64,000 nucleotides of DNA from Neurospora intermedia (GCA_037102815.1 BTPP01000006.1:930001-994000); one strand, 5' to 3'. Counted from the stretch's first letter, positions 1 to 12,507 are shown. The notes: generated by a model from the sequence alone, not told the origin. A program made the numbers and translations.

Positions 1-95
1 CAGGTCTCGGTTAGGCTGTTTTTGACACGGTGAGCAACGCGTTTGTTTAACAAAGTGCAATAATACTAATTTAAGACAGACAGAAAATCACTTAC

Positions 96-1537
96 CCATA
101 TCCGTTTAGCATGGGCGCAACCACCATGGACATGAAATGCTGCGTGGAGGCGGCGATACCACTGGCGCCGTTGACAATGAAGCGCAGCTCGCCACCCGTC
201 ATGGTGCGCACCTGGCCAAAGACGAGATCATCGAAGATGGTCTTTCCGGGTAGGTTATTGGAGACGAGGAAGGACTTGATGTTGTAGGCGCCCCAGAACA
301 GGGCCTTGGTGAGGGCACCGGCGCTGTTGACCTTGCCCTCGATGCCCTTCTTGACGGTCTCCCAAACCTGCGGAACGCCAACCATGATGGTGGGCTTGAA
401 GGCGCGCATGTCGCCCGGGCAGTTGCGCATGCTGGTGTCGGAAAGGGTACGGGCATTTGAGTACCCAAGGGTTCCGCCAACGAAGACGCCGAGGTTCTCG
501 AGGACGAGTTCGAAGATGTGGGCAAGCGGCAGGTAGGCGAGGACTCGGTCGCGGTGGGTGACGGATTCCTCCATGACGGCGTAGAGACCGGCTACGGCGG
601 CGACAAAGCCAGCGTGGCTGACGGGAACGCCCTTGGGTGGACCGGTGCTGCCGGAGGTGTACATGATGCAGTAGGTATCGTCCGGATTGGGGGGTGTGAG
701 TGGGACGGGGTTCTCTTCGCCGAGAGCACGGAGCTCTTCGAAAGAGAGCACGGTAAGGTCCGGGTGCTCGGCCTTGAAGGCATCAATCTTGTCTTGGGAC
801 ACGGGCTGCGTAGTGTGGTTATTGTAGATGACGACCTTGACAGATGTAGCCTCCTTGAGCGGGTTCGTAGCTGTCTTGAGAAGGTGAGGGTCGGTGAACA
901 TGGCGCTCGCCTTGCTCTGGACAAGGGAGTGTTGGACGCCGCTCTCACCGAGGGTGTCGTATGCGGTAACAATGGTGAGAGACTGGGACGAGGCGGCATG
1001 CGACATGCCGAGCCATTGAGGGCTGTGGTGTGCATACAGACAGCATTAGCAAAGTGCAGATGCAAGAAGGAGTAGGTAAGAAGCGGGAGCGTACCTCGTA
1101 GTAGCAAAGATGTGCAATTTGTCCTTGGGTTCCAAGCCGAGCTTGCGAAGACCAGCGCCTATCTGCTTCACGATGGTGAAATATTCTCCATAGGTGATGT
1201 ACGAATACGGAGTAAGCTCAAAGTATTGCCATTCCTTGTCCACCATGACGGTCTCGCCGTCAACGACCTTGGGGACCTTTTTGATGTCCTTGTGAAGCTT
1301 GATCAGCTTGCGGCTTCCTATGGCGCGCTCATCACCGTACAGCTCCACGGTTCTAGTAAGGAGGTCTAGAGTGGTGTTGACTCCGGGGGCAGGGCGCGTC
1401 GCGAGGCCATTCTTAGCCTTGGGATGTCGGCGGGGAATGGTCTCGCCTGGGATCGGTTGGGCATTGGGGTCCTCGACGGTAAAGGGAGGTTTCTGAATGA
1501 AGTGCAAAGGCACGTTTCCGGGCCCGGTGTTCGCCAT
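96..1537 (-). CDS. Long-chain acyl-CoA synthetase (fatty acid--CoA ligase), 3' end outside window
   Basis: Activates long-chain fatty acids to acyl-CoA via an acyl-adenylate, for lipid synthesis and beta-oxidation. Exons: 1537-1095 and 1022-96; a donor (GGTAAG) at 95 shows that the gene continues beyond the left edge. The first true ATG is at 1537 with a good context (ACCATGG); the in-frame codon at 1549 is TTG. The intron has a GCTAAT branch site and a CACAG acceptor, and splicing gives an unbroken frame across the join. About 456 residues are visible. The adenylate-forming P-loop YTSGSTGPPKGV is at about 269-280, and VTAYDTLGE, typical of yeast Faa1/Faa4-type enzymes, is near 168-176. The C-terminal ligase motifs are missing only because of the window edge. 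It diverges from the Zn2Cys6 gene across 1.6 kb. Family assignment is firm; which paralogue (Faa1/4 type or peroxisomal) is not determined. Confidence 0.93.
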
Positions 1538-3157
1538 GGTACTAGTCAAGTTGTGTGTGATGATTTCGAGTGGTTAGAGGAGGAGAAGGTGGTGCTCGAG
1601 GGTATTATACAGATACGTAGGTCATTAGGTCGGGTCGGGCCGAGGCTTGTGGAAGTGTCAATCAAAGCGGAACCGGGAGACGGTCAAGGATTGTTGTTGG
1701 GCCGGGTTTGCGAATAGGGTCACAGTAGCTGTCAGACGTGTATCCGACATGGAGTCAGACGGGTTGTTGAGGTTGAAGTAGAAGCGAAATTGATTGATCC
1801 GAGCCAGAGTGCCCGAGACGGTAAATAAGGGAGCTACGGCTGTCGCGATTGGTTTCTTCCGTTGTTGCCGTCGTGTGACAACTTGACGGACACACTACTT
1901 ACTGTAGAGGATGTATACGTGGGAGAGGTTCACAATCACCTGGAATTACCTCTAGGGAGTGGAGAGGACGTGGACCGTGTTGTCCAACGCTACGGGGTGT
2001 ACACTTACAGTATGTACATGACGGTTGTACAGATGACCTCAGTAGAACATGCTGCTGACATTCAAGGCAACACGTATCTTCGTGGGCCATCATCATCATC
2101 ATCATTATCATCAAGATTCGGTTGTCGAGGTCCGCTCGTCTCACTTCCGGCGACCGCCCGCGTCACCATCCACTTTGTGCCCCGCGGCGCCGTGTGACGT
2201 CGCTTTGCAGGATGTACGCAGTAAGCTCTGGCTGGAACGTTCGTTAGCACCCGCGGGACTTCACTACCTACAGGTACCTCTACCTACCTATGTACTCTCC
2301 TCAACAGCCTCAACTCGGGCAATCACCACCACTTCATCGATTGTCAAGCAAAGAGTTAGGTCGGTACTCACTCTGTACGTTTCGGGGACTTCAGAGTCTC
2401 TCCAATTTTCTTTTGCCTTGAAGGAGGTTATTTCGTTACTTTTCTTTTCTTTTCACATTGTTTTGCAGACCCCTGCCACCAGAACCGCGCTAACAAACGA
2501 ACCAGCATCGAGCTGTCAAAGCTCCATTTTCACGAGCTTCAAACTGTCAGTGGGTGCCACTAAAACGGACGCTGTCAGCGGCTTAGCACGGTAAGCACTA
2601 AACAGACAGGTAAGTAACAGGGGTCCTATAACTTTAAATTCGTTGAGTGCTCCCGCCCGTCCCTGTTCCATTCCGAGCTGCCGAGGCATCTTGAACTGAG
2701 AACATCCACATTGACCTTCGTCCCTTGTTCAAGAGAGGACAAGTGGAAGCATGTGAAGTTTCTTATTGAGGACCGACGGGGAATATATCTTTGAAAGAAC
2801 CGAAACACAAAACTCAACACCAATTATGAATTGTTCGTGGAAACATGGCCTCCAAATGCAGCTCGTTGTAGCCCCCCTCCTCGCTTCGTGGCTTGCTGAC
2901 AGAAGCTGCTGTTTATTCGGTTATCGCTGCCTAGCCTGGACGATATGATTCATGATTGGGTAGACCAGCATCAACATAGCCTCTTTTCACCAAATCCTTC
3001 AACATTGACGGCACAATATGGGTTGCCTCCACACCATCACCGACTTGCTTTTATCCCCAACAAGATCGCCAAGTTTTGGTGGCGGCTGCCTCACTGTTTC
3101 CTGTTGGAATTCACTATGTACCTTTAGACATTCGCGCCTGGGCCAGGAGATATCCAG
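1538..3157. other. Divergent intergenic region
   Basis: About 1.6 kb between the acyl-CoA synthetase and the Zn2Cys6 regulator, presumably both promoters and 5' leaders. A short CAT/ATC microsatellite lies at about 2088-2112, and several ctacctacc-type tetranucleotide repeats at about 2268-2288. Open frames here (for example 2049-2594) show no recognisable protein and are compositionally accidental. Confidence 0.6.
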
Positions 3158-4817
3158 ATGACCGACTTTGGAAACAACACGCCAGAAGGGCTCAAACTCC
3201 CTGAGCAGACTTTCAGCTTCGATAACCTTGAGAATCACTTCCTCACACCCTCAGATCTCGGCCTCGCTTCGCACAACAATGCGTATACACAAACCCGTTA
3301 CTCCAGCTCCCACTCCGTCTCCGGTTCGGGCTGCGAGTCGACGTCGGACACCACCGTCTCCGCAACCGTCACTGCGCGGCGTAACAAGCCCATCCCACGA
3401 AAAGGTCACACCAAATCTCGACGTGGTTGCTTCACCTGCAAACGCCGGAGAGTCAAGTGTTCCGAGAAACTGCCCGAGTGCGACAACTGCACCCGCATAG
3501 GCCTGATTTGCGAATATCCCGAACCGCCCAACCCGTCTGCTCTGTCCCGTTTGGTCACTAGATCAGGAACAGGACAGCAAGCTCGACTAGCCAATTCTTC
3601 ACCAGCAATGATCCTGCAACAAAATCCCAGTTGTTTCGCCCCTGTATTCACCTTGGAAGACCTCCGCTTCTTCCACCACTTCCTAATTGCCGCTTACCCG
3701 CCTCTCCCCGTACAAGCACACAGTGTCTGGGATAATGTGGCAGCTTTATCCCATGGTTACGGCTACCTAGTCCACGCCATGCTCGGCCTAGCCGCCTCAC
3801 ACCTCTCCCTCGTCACCTCCTCCCCCTCTTCCTTCTGCTCATCCCGCTCCTCCGGCTCCCAAGCAGCCCTCTCTCACCGAATAAAGTCCATCTCCCTCCT
3901 CAACCGCTCCCTCAGCACGCCCTGCTCTTCGCCAGCCGAAGGCGACGCCCGCTTTGCTTCCATTTTGATCCTCGCCTTCCAGGCAAGGTGCTTACCGGAC
4001 GGCATGACCGAGTTCCTGTCCATGATCAGGCTGTGTAGCGTCATTGCTGGTGCGGGCGAGAACTCGATTTTCAAGGATTTGGCGGAGAGAGGGTACTTGG
4101 ATAGCATGAGGAAGATGACGGCCAAAACGAAGGCGGAGGAGCTGGCGAGAAAAGGGTTCATGTTGGAGCCGGAGCAGGAGAGGTTGGTTGATGGGTTTCT
4201 GGCGAGTTTGGGGAGACTTAAGGTCAGGATACTGGGAACGGGAGATGAGGATGAGGAAGGGTCCATGGGCGCGGGTCTGGACTTGGGCATGGACTTGGGC
4301 TTGGTGGAAGAAGAACAAGAAAGGGGGAGGGAATTGCAGATGAGGATATTGGAAGGGTTGGAAGACGCTGCAAAGACGACTAAAGTGTCACCGGCTGAAG
4401 GTCAGTGTTGCTCTCGACCCCCTTGTCCCCCTTCTTTGCCTCCTCTTTATCTTTCGGTGCCTTGCGAATCCAGGCAAGCTGTGAAGATGACTGACCATCG
4501 GTACTGCAGCGTTCCGAGAATTAACAAGCCTTTACTCGCCCCTGATTAGAGCTTCAGACGCCGATTTTGCCTTCATCACTGACCCTGCAAATTACCGAGC
4601 CCAGATTCTTATTCTGCACTTCTTTCTTATGGAACATGCTCTGGGCGATCTGAGTCTGGGCGCCTTCCGGTCGCGCTTTGCATTTCGCCGAAAGGTCTGC
4701 TTTGCCTGGCTAAACGAGGTCACTACGCGGTTACCCAAAACAACCGAATACGCCGAGCTGATGGAGTGGCCGTTGGAGTTTGGGCAAAAGTTTTTAATTC
4801 CAAGGGAGTCGACGTGA
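3158..4817 (+). CDS. Zn2Cys6 (fungal binuclear zinc cluster) transcription factor
   Basis: Sequence-specific nuclear transcription regulator of unknown target. Exon 1 is 3158-4400 and exon 2 is 4510-4817; the 109-bp intron has donor GTCAGT, a CTGAC branch site and acceptor GCAG. The product is 516 residues. The zinc cluster is at C91, C94, C101, C108, C111, C118 (CX2CX6CX6CX2CX6C), preceded by the basic segment HTKSRRG, as in the UPC2-like branch of fungal regulators. The middle region (about 165-330) is the helical fungal-specific regulatory domain. The second exon encodes its conserved end, with HFFLMEHALG, a WL.E motif and a terminal Y.E..EWP segment, which supports the splice. A Ser-rich stretch and an acidic Glu/Asp segment lie between. 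No metabolic cluster surrounds it. Fold certain; function and name unknown. Confidence 0.9.
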
Positions 4818-5035
4818 TGGGAGTGTCCGGCGGTCAGGAAGCCCTGCAAAGAATGCAAGTTAACATCAATTCGTTTGTCATTCTTCAGCATCATCTAGAG
4901 GTACATGTCCAACTCCTTCACGAAAATCACGTAGTCTCTCCTCGCACCCAAGTCGTAGTAGTGAGTGGGCGACGACTGCCACAGATCGATAAGACGAAGA
5001 ACAAACTCAGAAAATAATCGAGACGAAGGGCAAGA

Positions 5036-5048
5036 AGGCAAAAAAAAA
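5036..5048 (-). terminator. Pol III T-run terminator of 5S gene
   Basis: A run of A on the plus strand reads as an oligo-T tract immediately after the 5S coding end on the transcribed strand. Confidence 0.7.
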
Positions 5049-5166
5049 CATACAACACCAGGGATTCGCTGGTCGTCACCGACCCAACTACTAGTCTGGC
5101 CCTCACTGGCTTATCTATGGGAGAGCGGACGGGATCCCGAGTTTTCCAGTGGGTATGGTCGTATGT
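5047..5166 (-). rRNA. 5S ribosomal RNA gene
   Basis: A 120-nt gene transcribed leftward. The 5' end ACATACGAC pairs with the 3' end GTTGTATGT to form helix I. The conserved GTAGTTGGGTCGGTGACGAC and the A-box-like GGATCCCGTCCGCTC are present. Residues 14-21 (CCCACTGG) pair with CCAGTGAGG, leaving one bulged A. A TATA-like ATATAAG lies on the minus strand about 26-32 nt upstream, matching the upstream element known for Neurospora 5S genes. A run of T residues directly follows the 3' end as a Pol III terminator. Neurospora 5S genes are dispersed through the genome in several sequence types; this fits one of the non-alpha types. A second copy is at 33204-33323. Confidence 0.95.
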
Positions 5167-5190
5167 GATAGAACTTTCATAGTTGTGTGT

Positions 5191-5199
5191 CTTATATTC
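5191..5199 (-). promoter_or_regulatory. TATA-like element of 5S rRNA gene
   Basis: On the minus strand this reads GAATATAAG, about 26-33 nt before the 5S start. That is the position at which Neurospora 5S genes are known to need a TATA-type element in addition to internal control regions. Confidence 0.6.
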
Positions 5200-5375
5200 A
5201 TACCTTTGACTTTGTGGATACCGATTATGCTTTCATGTTCACCCATCAATCGTGCGATTACCAACACGTCGCAGCGAAAAATGTGGCGAGTCTCCCACCT
5301 TAAGCATAATTACCAACAGGGGCCTCATTGTTTTCCATCGTAGGAAAACGTTTCTGACTTTTCCACGGGCCGATC

Positions 5376-6476
5376 TTATTTCTTCTCCTCCGCATCCTCT
5401 TCCCTCTCCCTTTTTCGTCCGCCGCCACCACTCCCGGCTGCAGCAGCATCTCCTCCCAGAAGCTCCTCACCCAACCCTTCCAAGAAGTTATCCGCCATCT
5501 TTCTTGCTCTCCTCTCCTTGATCTCCTTCCTCCTCTCTTCAATCTCTCTCTTCCTCTTCTCCAAGATTTCCTCCCGCTCCCTCCTCTTCTCCTCCGTCTT
5601 CTTACGTTCTTCCTCTAGCGCCCTCATTTCCTCCTCTCTCTTCTTCTCATCCTTGCTGAACTGGAAAAATCCCACACCCTTGGTGCGGATCTCCCAGTTT
5701 GCGTCGTAATGGGTCGGCGGAGGCGGCGTCGCGCTCCTGTCGCGCTTGGCGGCTAGCTCATTGATAGTTTCCAACCGGTCCGCAGTCACAGTGGCGGCAA
5801 AGGCTTCCGTCTGGATGGTATCGCCTACGATCAGCTGCTCGGGCTCGGCAGGGCGAGCGGACATTTGCGTGAGTTCGGCGGCGGAGGAGCGGGAGCGCTC
5901 CAGCTTGGCCTTTTGGGCTGGCGTGACGAGGCGGGTGCGACCAAAGTCGTCGGTGTACTCTATTAACTCTTCCTTTTCTTCCTCGGATTCTTCATCCTCT
6001 GATGAAGATGACACCTCGCCAGTGTGGCCTGTTTTCTTCTCTTGCTCCTCCGCCCATTTCCGATCAAAGTCAACCAGGCCGATTTCCTTGCCGATATAAT
6101 CCCCACGTTGCATGGCGGCATAGAGACGGGCTTTGTGCTCCATGTTTCGGCGGGCCCGTTCAAGCTCCCTCTTCTCATCTTCGGTGCCCACGGGCTCTTT
6201 GAGCGTCAGCTTGCCGTCTCTGTCCTCGTTAACGGTCTTGGCGCCAGGCTTAGTCTTCTTTTTCACCCCGGAAAAGATGTCTTTGCCAGCTTTAGAGGGC
6301 CGCGCACGACCGGTTGTGGCTGTTGTGCTGGCAGGTGATGATGTTGATGACGATGAGGACGCGGCGAGAAGTGAACTAAGCTGGGACGAGAAGGTTAGAG
6401 AACCAGAAAGATTCAACTCCTTCCTTTGTTTCTTGGGCGCTGGTTGCCCGTAGAGATTCGGATCTTGCAGCGGCAT
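5376..6476 (-). CDS. CCDC174-like coiled-coil protein
   Basis: Single-exon gene, 366 residues. The first ATG is at 6476; the upstream in-frame codon at 6554 is TTG. Order of parts: N-terminal basic/Ser-rich region with a DLYG-like start (PNLYG, about 6-10); charged helix about 97-125; acidic Ser/Glu patch 156-172; motif EYTDDFGRTR at about 173-182; motif HYDANWEIRTKGVGFFQFS at about 257-274; long Glu/Lys/Arg coiled coil 275-328; conserved C-terminal NFLEGLGEE and a basic tail that looks like a nuclear signal. The FGRTR and GVGF.QFS motifs are those of the DUF4078/CCDC174 family, nuclear proteins associated with the spliceosome or exon-junction complex in animals. The function in fungi is inferred only from the family. 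It is convergent with the 5S gene. Confidence 0.85.
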   Translation of the reverse strand: MPLQDPNLYGQPAPKKQRKELNLSGSLTFSSQLSSLLAASSSSSTSSPASTTATTGRARPSKAGKDIFSGVKKKTKPGAKTVNEDRDGKLTLKEPVGTEDEKRELERARRNMEHKARLYAAMQRGDYIGKEIGLVDFDRKWAEEQEKKTGHTGEVSSSSEDEESEEEKEELIEYTDDFGRTRLVTPAQKAKLERSRSSAAELTQMSARPAEPEQLIVGDTIQTEAFAATVTADRLETINELAAKRDRSATPPPPTHYDANWEIRTKGVGFFQFSKDEKKREEEMRALEEERKKTEEKRREREEILEKRKREIEERRKEIKERRARKMADNFLEGLGEELLGGDAAAAGSGGGGRKREREEDAEEKK

Positions 6477-8441
6477 TATGTCGGGACTTTGTGTTTCTCG
6501 CCGTGTTGATGCGCAGATATCTGGAAAGCCGGAGCCTCGTTGGGTGAGTTTCAAGGCTGCCCGTGCAGTTGATAATTCAAGTCATGTGTTGGAATGAAGA
6601 TGACTATACGATCTCGATTCCTCCGATCCGCGATTGCAGGGTTATGAGTTCTGGTATCTAGGGTAGGATTTGCGTATGATTAAGTTTCGAGCTGCAGTGC
6701 CGTTGTGAAAGAAAGGCGACGGGAAGTTTCAGTTGTGAGTGGGCAGGTCGTGCCGGTCCAGGCTTCCGAGAATAGAAGCAGTTACGGCACTGAAGCTCTA
6801 TCAATTATCAGTATGTACATAGCGCGTGTTAGTATCTCCGTGGAATCTGGGGTTGTTTGCCCCGCACTGTCCAAAGCGCCAGGGCAGCAGGATGTTGCGG
6901 GACCCTTTCCTTTTCAATACAGCCTTACATACCTAGATGTACATAGTAACGCCAGTGAACAATACCATACATGGGTAAGCATGTAAATTACCTACCCTCT
7001 CGACATGATGGGTGTTATTGTCAATGCCCCAGCATTATCCATCGCAAGACAAGTGGTCAAGCACCGACGTATTGCCCCTGTGACTGGGTCTGTCTGTGAC
7101 GTGGAAGGGAAAAAAGGGCGTCATAACTGTTTTCTGTTTGGACGAACCTACCACGTACTCATTGTCCTCTCCACCCGATCGAGCGGTGCTAGACTGTTGA
7201 GTTTGCCAGTGGTGGCCTCGCCCCTGAAATGTCAATGTCAACCTCATGCTATAAAACTGAGAAACTGGCTGTCATGGTGTCCCACCTTTCCAATCAGTCA
7301 TGGATTCCATGCCTTTAATTTTGGGTACCCTGAGTTGTGCCTGTCTACATACAGGTAGCTTGTAGCCCAACTTGAACCTTATCTCCGCCGATCTCCTTTT
7401 CTGATCACAACAACGAACTGAACCCCAACACGCCTTCTTCCTCATCCTCCCCGCCTTTGACTGCATTTATTTCATGTTACACTGCGTCCACGTTCTGCGT
7501 TCTTCCTGAATGTAACACCTTGATACCCGGCATTTGTTATCTACAATTCCAGACACTTCATGTGCTGCTCCTCGCGTTCTACTCCCCGGCCACGCATCGC
7601 TTTCCGGTACTCGTTGGCTTTTTCCGACAAGCGACATCACTGATCTGCAACAAACAAAGGGAGCTTACCACTTCTTCCTCATTGACCTCTCTGCTCACCT
7701 CACATCGGCTTTGGCTTCCTGGTGGGAAGTTTATCTTGTCCTCCAAACGCCGTGTCACGATAATGATCAGCTTCGAATCCAACCCGAACTATTAGACAAG
7801 GCAGCCACCCGACACTTACACCACCACCTTAGTTGTCTTCCCATCACGGAATTCGACGTGCTGTGCCTCCTTGACCGAGGTTTCAGCCTGGACAACAACG
7901 ACAACGGCCACAACAACAACAAAACCTAGAAACATTTATATAAATATATCCTACAGCTACGAATACTTCAGAGACTCTGAGAGCTGCATCCACTTGCGGC
8001 CTGCACCCAGGAAAGATCTCCATCAAAAGTATCATTATTCCAATTTCGGCTGCTGTCCGCGTCCCTCGGCTTTAGAACGTACGCGCGACCCAGGTTTTGG
8101 ACATTGGTCTCCTAACTTAAGGTAACATAGGGTGACAGTGACGGCGACGGACAGGAGGACCGGACGGGCTTCAACCTTCTTTTTTTTTTTCTTCTTTTTT
8201 TTTTTTTTTTTCCTTTCTTATAACGGCACGTCACCTTCTTCAACGTCCGTCTTCACAGCAGCACTCTGTTGGCTACCTTCCTTTTACCACCAACTTGTTC
8301 AACAAGAGTTGGCCGGTTCGGATCGGCGCTCTCTGGACATACCTGAAAGTAGAAGAGACGAAAGACCTCTCAGCTATCATTCAACCGCCAATCCGAAGCA
8401 CTGATACATAACCCGCCACCCCCCATCTCCAACCAGCAAAA
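6477..8441. other. Divergent intergenic region
   Basis: About 2 kb between the CCDC174-like gene and the small membrane protein gene. No coding region is supported. A homopyrimidine T/C tract of about 40 nt lies at 8177-8218 within the presumed leader of the downstream gene. CAAC-rich repeats occur at about 7892-7925. Confidence 0.6.
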
Positions 8442-8991
8442 ATGTCCGAATCCGAACTTGCAAGCTGGTACAGCTGGATCACCGGAGCTAGCCTGCTCCC
8501 AGCAGAGTGGAGCTACGGCTTGGAGGTATTGACTGGGATTTTTGTAGGTTTGCTTCCGTCTTCCATCCGATCCCAGAGTTGGGCGCAGGCCACCAAATCA
8601 CATGCTAATCTTGACTGTCGTGAACCAGAAAACGCTGGCCCTGGTACCCATGCTCCCTATCATCGCGTTGGTCGTGTACGACTTCACCCTTTGGATGTGG
8701 AGGCTCCTCGTTATCGGCAGGAACCCGCAGCGAGAAGCCATCGAGTATATGACGGGAGGCAGCGTCGCAGCTAGCCCGAGTGGCAGCTTACTTACAACGC
8801 CTTTGCGCATCGGTTCGCCGACCAAAGGATCACTATCGCCGACAGGAAGCGATTCGGCCTACAAGGACGTGGCGACAAAGGGCACAACGACAGGCTTGGC
8901 GATGAATGGTTCAACACCGATTGTTCTGAGGAAAGGAGGGGATGGTGGAGATGTCAAGGTCACACAGGAAGGAGTGAGATCGCGATCATGA
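8442..8991 (+). CDS. Small single-pass membrane protein, uncharacterised
   Basis: Exon 1 is 8442-8543 and exon 2 is 8629-8991; the 85-bp intron has donor GTAGGT, a GCTAATC branch and acceptor CCAG, in phase 0. The product is 154 residues. The start codon sits in AAAAATGTC. Splicing joins two hydrophobic parts into a continuous segment: an amphipathic aromatic N-terminus (WYSW, AEWSYG), then a strong transmembrane helix at about 35-60 (LALVPMLPIIALVVYDF) ending in W/R-rich WMWRLL. The remaining 90 residues are Ser/Thr/Gly-rich, polar and probably disordered, and end in RSRS. I do not recognise a family. The intron placement and the reconstituted helix argue for a real gene. A mitochondrial or ER membrane location is possible but not shown. 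Its neighbours give no hint. Confidence 0.75.
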
Positions 8992-9139
8992 TGGATGAAA
9001 CATCGGCGCACGCATGGAAAGAGTAACAAGTGGTGCTATCAAACGAAATGGTTTACAGAACAGCGCAACAAGAGCCGAGAAAAAAAAATCGTTATTTATT
9101 GATCATTACACTGCGGGCGCTTTGGGGACAAGCGCCGGT

Positions 9140-10332
9140 TTATAGCTGAGCAAGCACCTTGAGGAGATCGCTGGTGACGCCCATGGCGGTTACGTCACCT
9201 CCGGCGCCGGCACCCTGGATGATGAGGGGGTTGCTTCCATACCGCTTAGTGTAGAAGCTAATGATGTTGTCACTGCCCTTGAGGGCCGCGATGGGGTGAG
9301 AGAGGTCAAACTTCTCCAGCCCGACCTTGACCTGCTTGCTGGCCACGTCGATGCTGCCGACGAAGCGGACAACCTTGCCCTCCTTCTGCGCCTCGGCCTT
9401 GACCTCCTCCATCTCGGCATCGAACTCGGGCAGGCGGGCGAGGAACTCGTCGCCGCTGGCGACCGACTCGAGCTGCTTGGGGATCAGGCTCTGCACGGGG
9501 AAGGACGTGGGCGACTCGACCTCGAGGCCAGCGTAGCGGGCGAGGATGGTCAGCTTCCGCGCAACATCGAGACCGTTGAGGTCATCGCGCGGGTCGGGCT
9601 CCGTGTAGCCCAGCTCCTTGGCCTTGGCCACCTCGGCGGACCACTTGCCGCCGCCCGAGCCCGATGTCGGAGCGAACGAGTTGAACAGGAAGGACATGGT
9701 GCCGCTGAAGACGCCCTCGATCTTGGTCACCTCGTCGCCCGTCTCAACCAGGTCCTTGATGGTGGAGATGACGGGCAGGCCGGCACCGCACGAGGCCTCA
9801 TGGTACAGCAAGGAACCGCCCTCCTCCTTGGCGGCGAAGATGTCCTGCCACAACTTGTACGAGCCCGAGAAGGCCTTCTTGTTGGGCGTCACGATGCTGA
9901 TGCCGCGGCGAAGGAAGCTGGGGTAGGCATCGGCGATATCCTGGGAGCTGGTGTTGTCCACGAGGACCGTCTTGGTGCCCGAGGCGGCGAGGTAGTCGAC
10001 GAGCTTAGGGAGGGCAAGGGGAACCTGCGACGAGGAGGAGAGGGTCGAGACGATGCTGTCGAGGGCGATGGGCGAGTACGAGTCGCTGTAGACGGCCTTC
10101 TTGCTGGTGGCAATGTAGGTGAGCACCAGCTTCTGGTTCTGGCGGCGAGCGGCCAGCGACTCGAGCTGGGAGAGGAAGCACTTTCCTACTCCACCGGCGC
10201 CTGGAAGATGGGAAGGTCAAGGTTAGCAGCGAGGGACGTCGGGGTTGGACGGTCTGGGCTGATGTGGCGCAATTGGGGTACAGGTAATTGCCTACCGATG
10301 ATGGCAATGTTGACTTGACGAGCTGAAGCCAT
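9140..10332 (-). CDS. hom6: Homoserine dehydrogenase
   Basis: Reduces aspartate semialdehyde to homoserine with NAD(P)H in the threonine/methionine pathway; cytosolic. Exon 1 is 10332-10296 (37 nt) and exon 2 is 10200-9140; the 95-bp intron has a GCTAAC branch site. The product is 365 residues, close to yeast Hom6. The intron cuts the dinucleotide-binding motif: IAIIG comes from exon 1 and AGGVGKCFL from exon 2. The family signature AKELGYTEPDPRDDLNGLD is at about 206-224, followed by the ARK lysine. The catalytic-domain segment EGVFSGTMSFLFN precedes it. There is no N-terminal aspartokinase and no ACT domain, as expected for the fungal monofunctional enzyme. It is divergent from trm8 (584 bp) and convergent with the small membrane protein gene (148 bp). 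A long open frame on the opposite strand is a GC-rich shadow. Confidence 0.97.
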
Positions 10333-10916
10333 TGTGTCTATGTAATCTTGATTACGTAGTATAAAAGGGGTGGGAATGATCAAGTAAGGTACACTTCTCG
10401 ATCCGCTTGATTGAGATGGAAATAGTTGACGACCCTGACTCAACTGATAACTGATAATACTGCAATCTCGTGGGGTTCTTGGGTACCTACCTACCGTACT
10501 AGGTTTTAATGGAAAAGTGTCGCCATGTGGACTGCCGATAGCGGGGCGACCGTCCGAATCCAGGCCCGAGTTTCGGGAGCTTCATCCTTGTAACCTTGCT
10601 TCAGAGGGAGACGTTTGTAACGGTGGGTATTGCATAGTTTACTTGTACGTTACGCCATGAATTTTTGAATCTTACGAGTACCGCTTTTCCCCTGCAGGAA
10701 CACCCCTGTGGGCATTTTTTGCAGCAACACGGGAAACCTTGGCTTCCAGATTTGCTTCGTTACACCGGGGAGGATGAAACTTTTGTGAGAATCGATTCTG
10801 GAGTCGCCCTCAGTCTCACTTTTTTGCCTATTGGATCCAACAGACTTATTGACTGCACAACAACCGACAGACTTCACTTTTATTAGACAGCAAAACCATC
10901 CAACTCAGCCGCCATC
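10333..10916. promoter_or_regulatory. Shared divergent promoter region hom6 / trm8
   Basis: A 584-bp interval between two divergent start codons. It contains a tacctacctacc repeat near 10485-10496 and no coding potential. No TGACTCA (Gcn4/CPC1) site was recognised close to hom6 by eye, although a GACTCA half-like sequence occurs at about 10436. Confidence 0.5.
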
Positions 10917-11917
<1,001 letters not shown>

Positions 11918-12507
11918 GCGCGCTCTGGGACATGGAAGGGAGGCTATGGATGTGGACAAATTGCACAATGTTGATGATACCCGCGTTGCTTGGTTACTGC
12001 GAGAGTAAAGTACCTCGAGGCGGACCCCTCCCTATATGGCGCCCTATGCCGGGGTATGATGTCCGGTGTTCACGATATGGTGATGGTGAAGCGGCATGTC
12101 TCTACAGTAAATGATCCCAACTGACCCCCACCCGGGTTACGGACAAGATGACATGTAACTTTGCGCGTAAAATACAGAAACTCGACGGTGGTGTAACGGT
12201 GCCCACCGGACGTTCAGTGACTGGACCCCTGGAGAACCCGCGAGCCTCTGGGTCAGACATTTGGCATCGCACCACTGGCTCACTAACGCGGTTTAGCATG
12301 ACGGCGGCAATGGACTTGCCGGTTAGTGTTAGTGTCTAGTAGAGGCCAAAGCTCTTGAGTATGGTACTAAACAGCCCACGAATGTCTATGGCCCAACCCC
12401 CCCCGCCTGCCTCACCCGCGACACTCCTCACACACCGAACCACTTCCACATCGAACTGGCGATAAAACCATGCGGCGACGACAAGCGCCAAATGTCTGCG
12501 CTGGAGT
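11918..12507. other. Intergenic region trm8 / mdm1
   Basis: 590 bp between two genes on the same strand: trm8 3' flank, then mdm1 promoter and leader. Two short upstream reading frames (12470-12538 and 12492-12611) begin before, and overlap, the mdm1 start in other frames. Confidence 0.5.

Noticed and set aside
2049-2594. 181-codon plus-strand frame with an H6 run
   Set aside because: The histidines come from a CAT microsatellite; the remainder resembles no protein and has simple-repeat content.
9296-10318. 340-codon open frame on the plus strand
   Set aside because: It is the exact antisense of homoserine dehydrogenase. GC-rich third positions leave the opposite strand open; Leu/Gly/Asp-rich with no domain.
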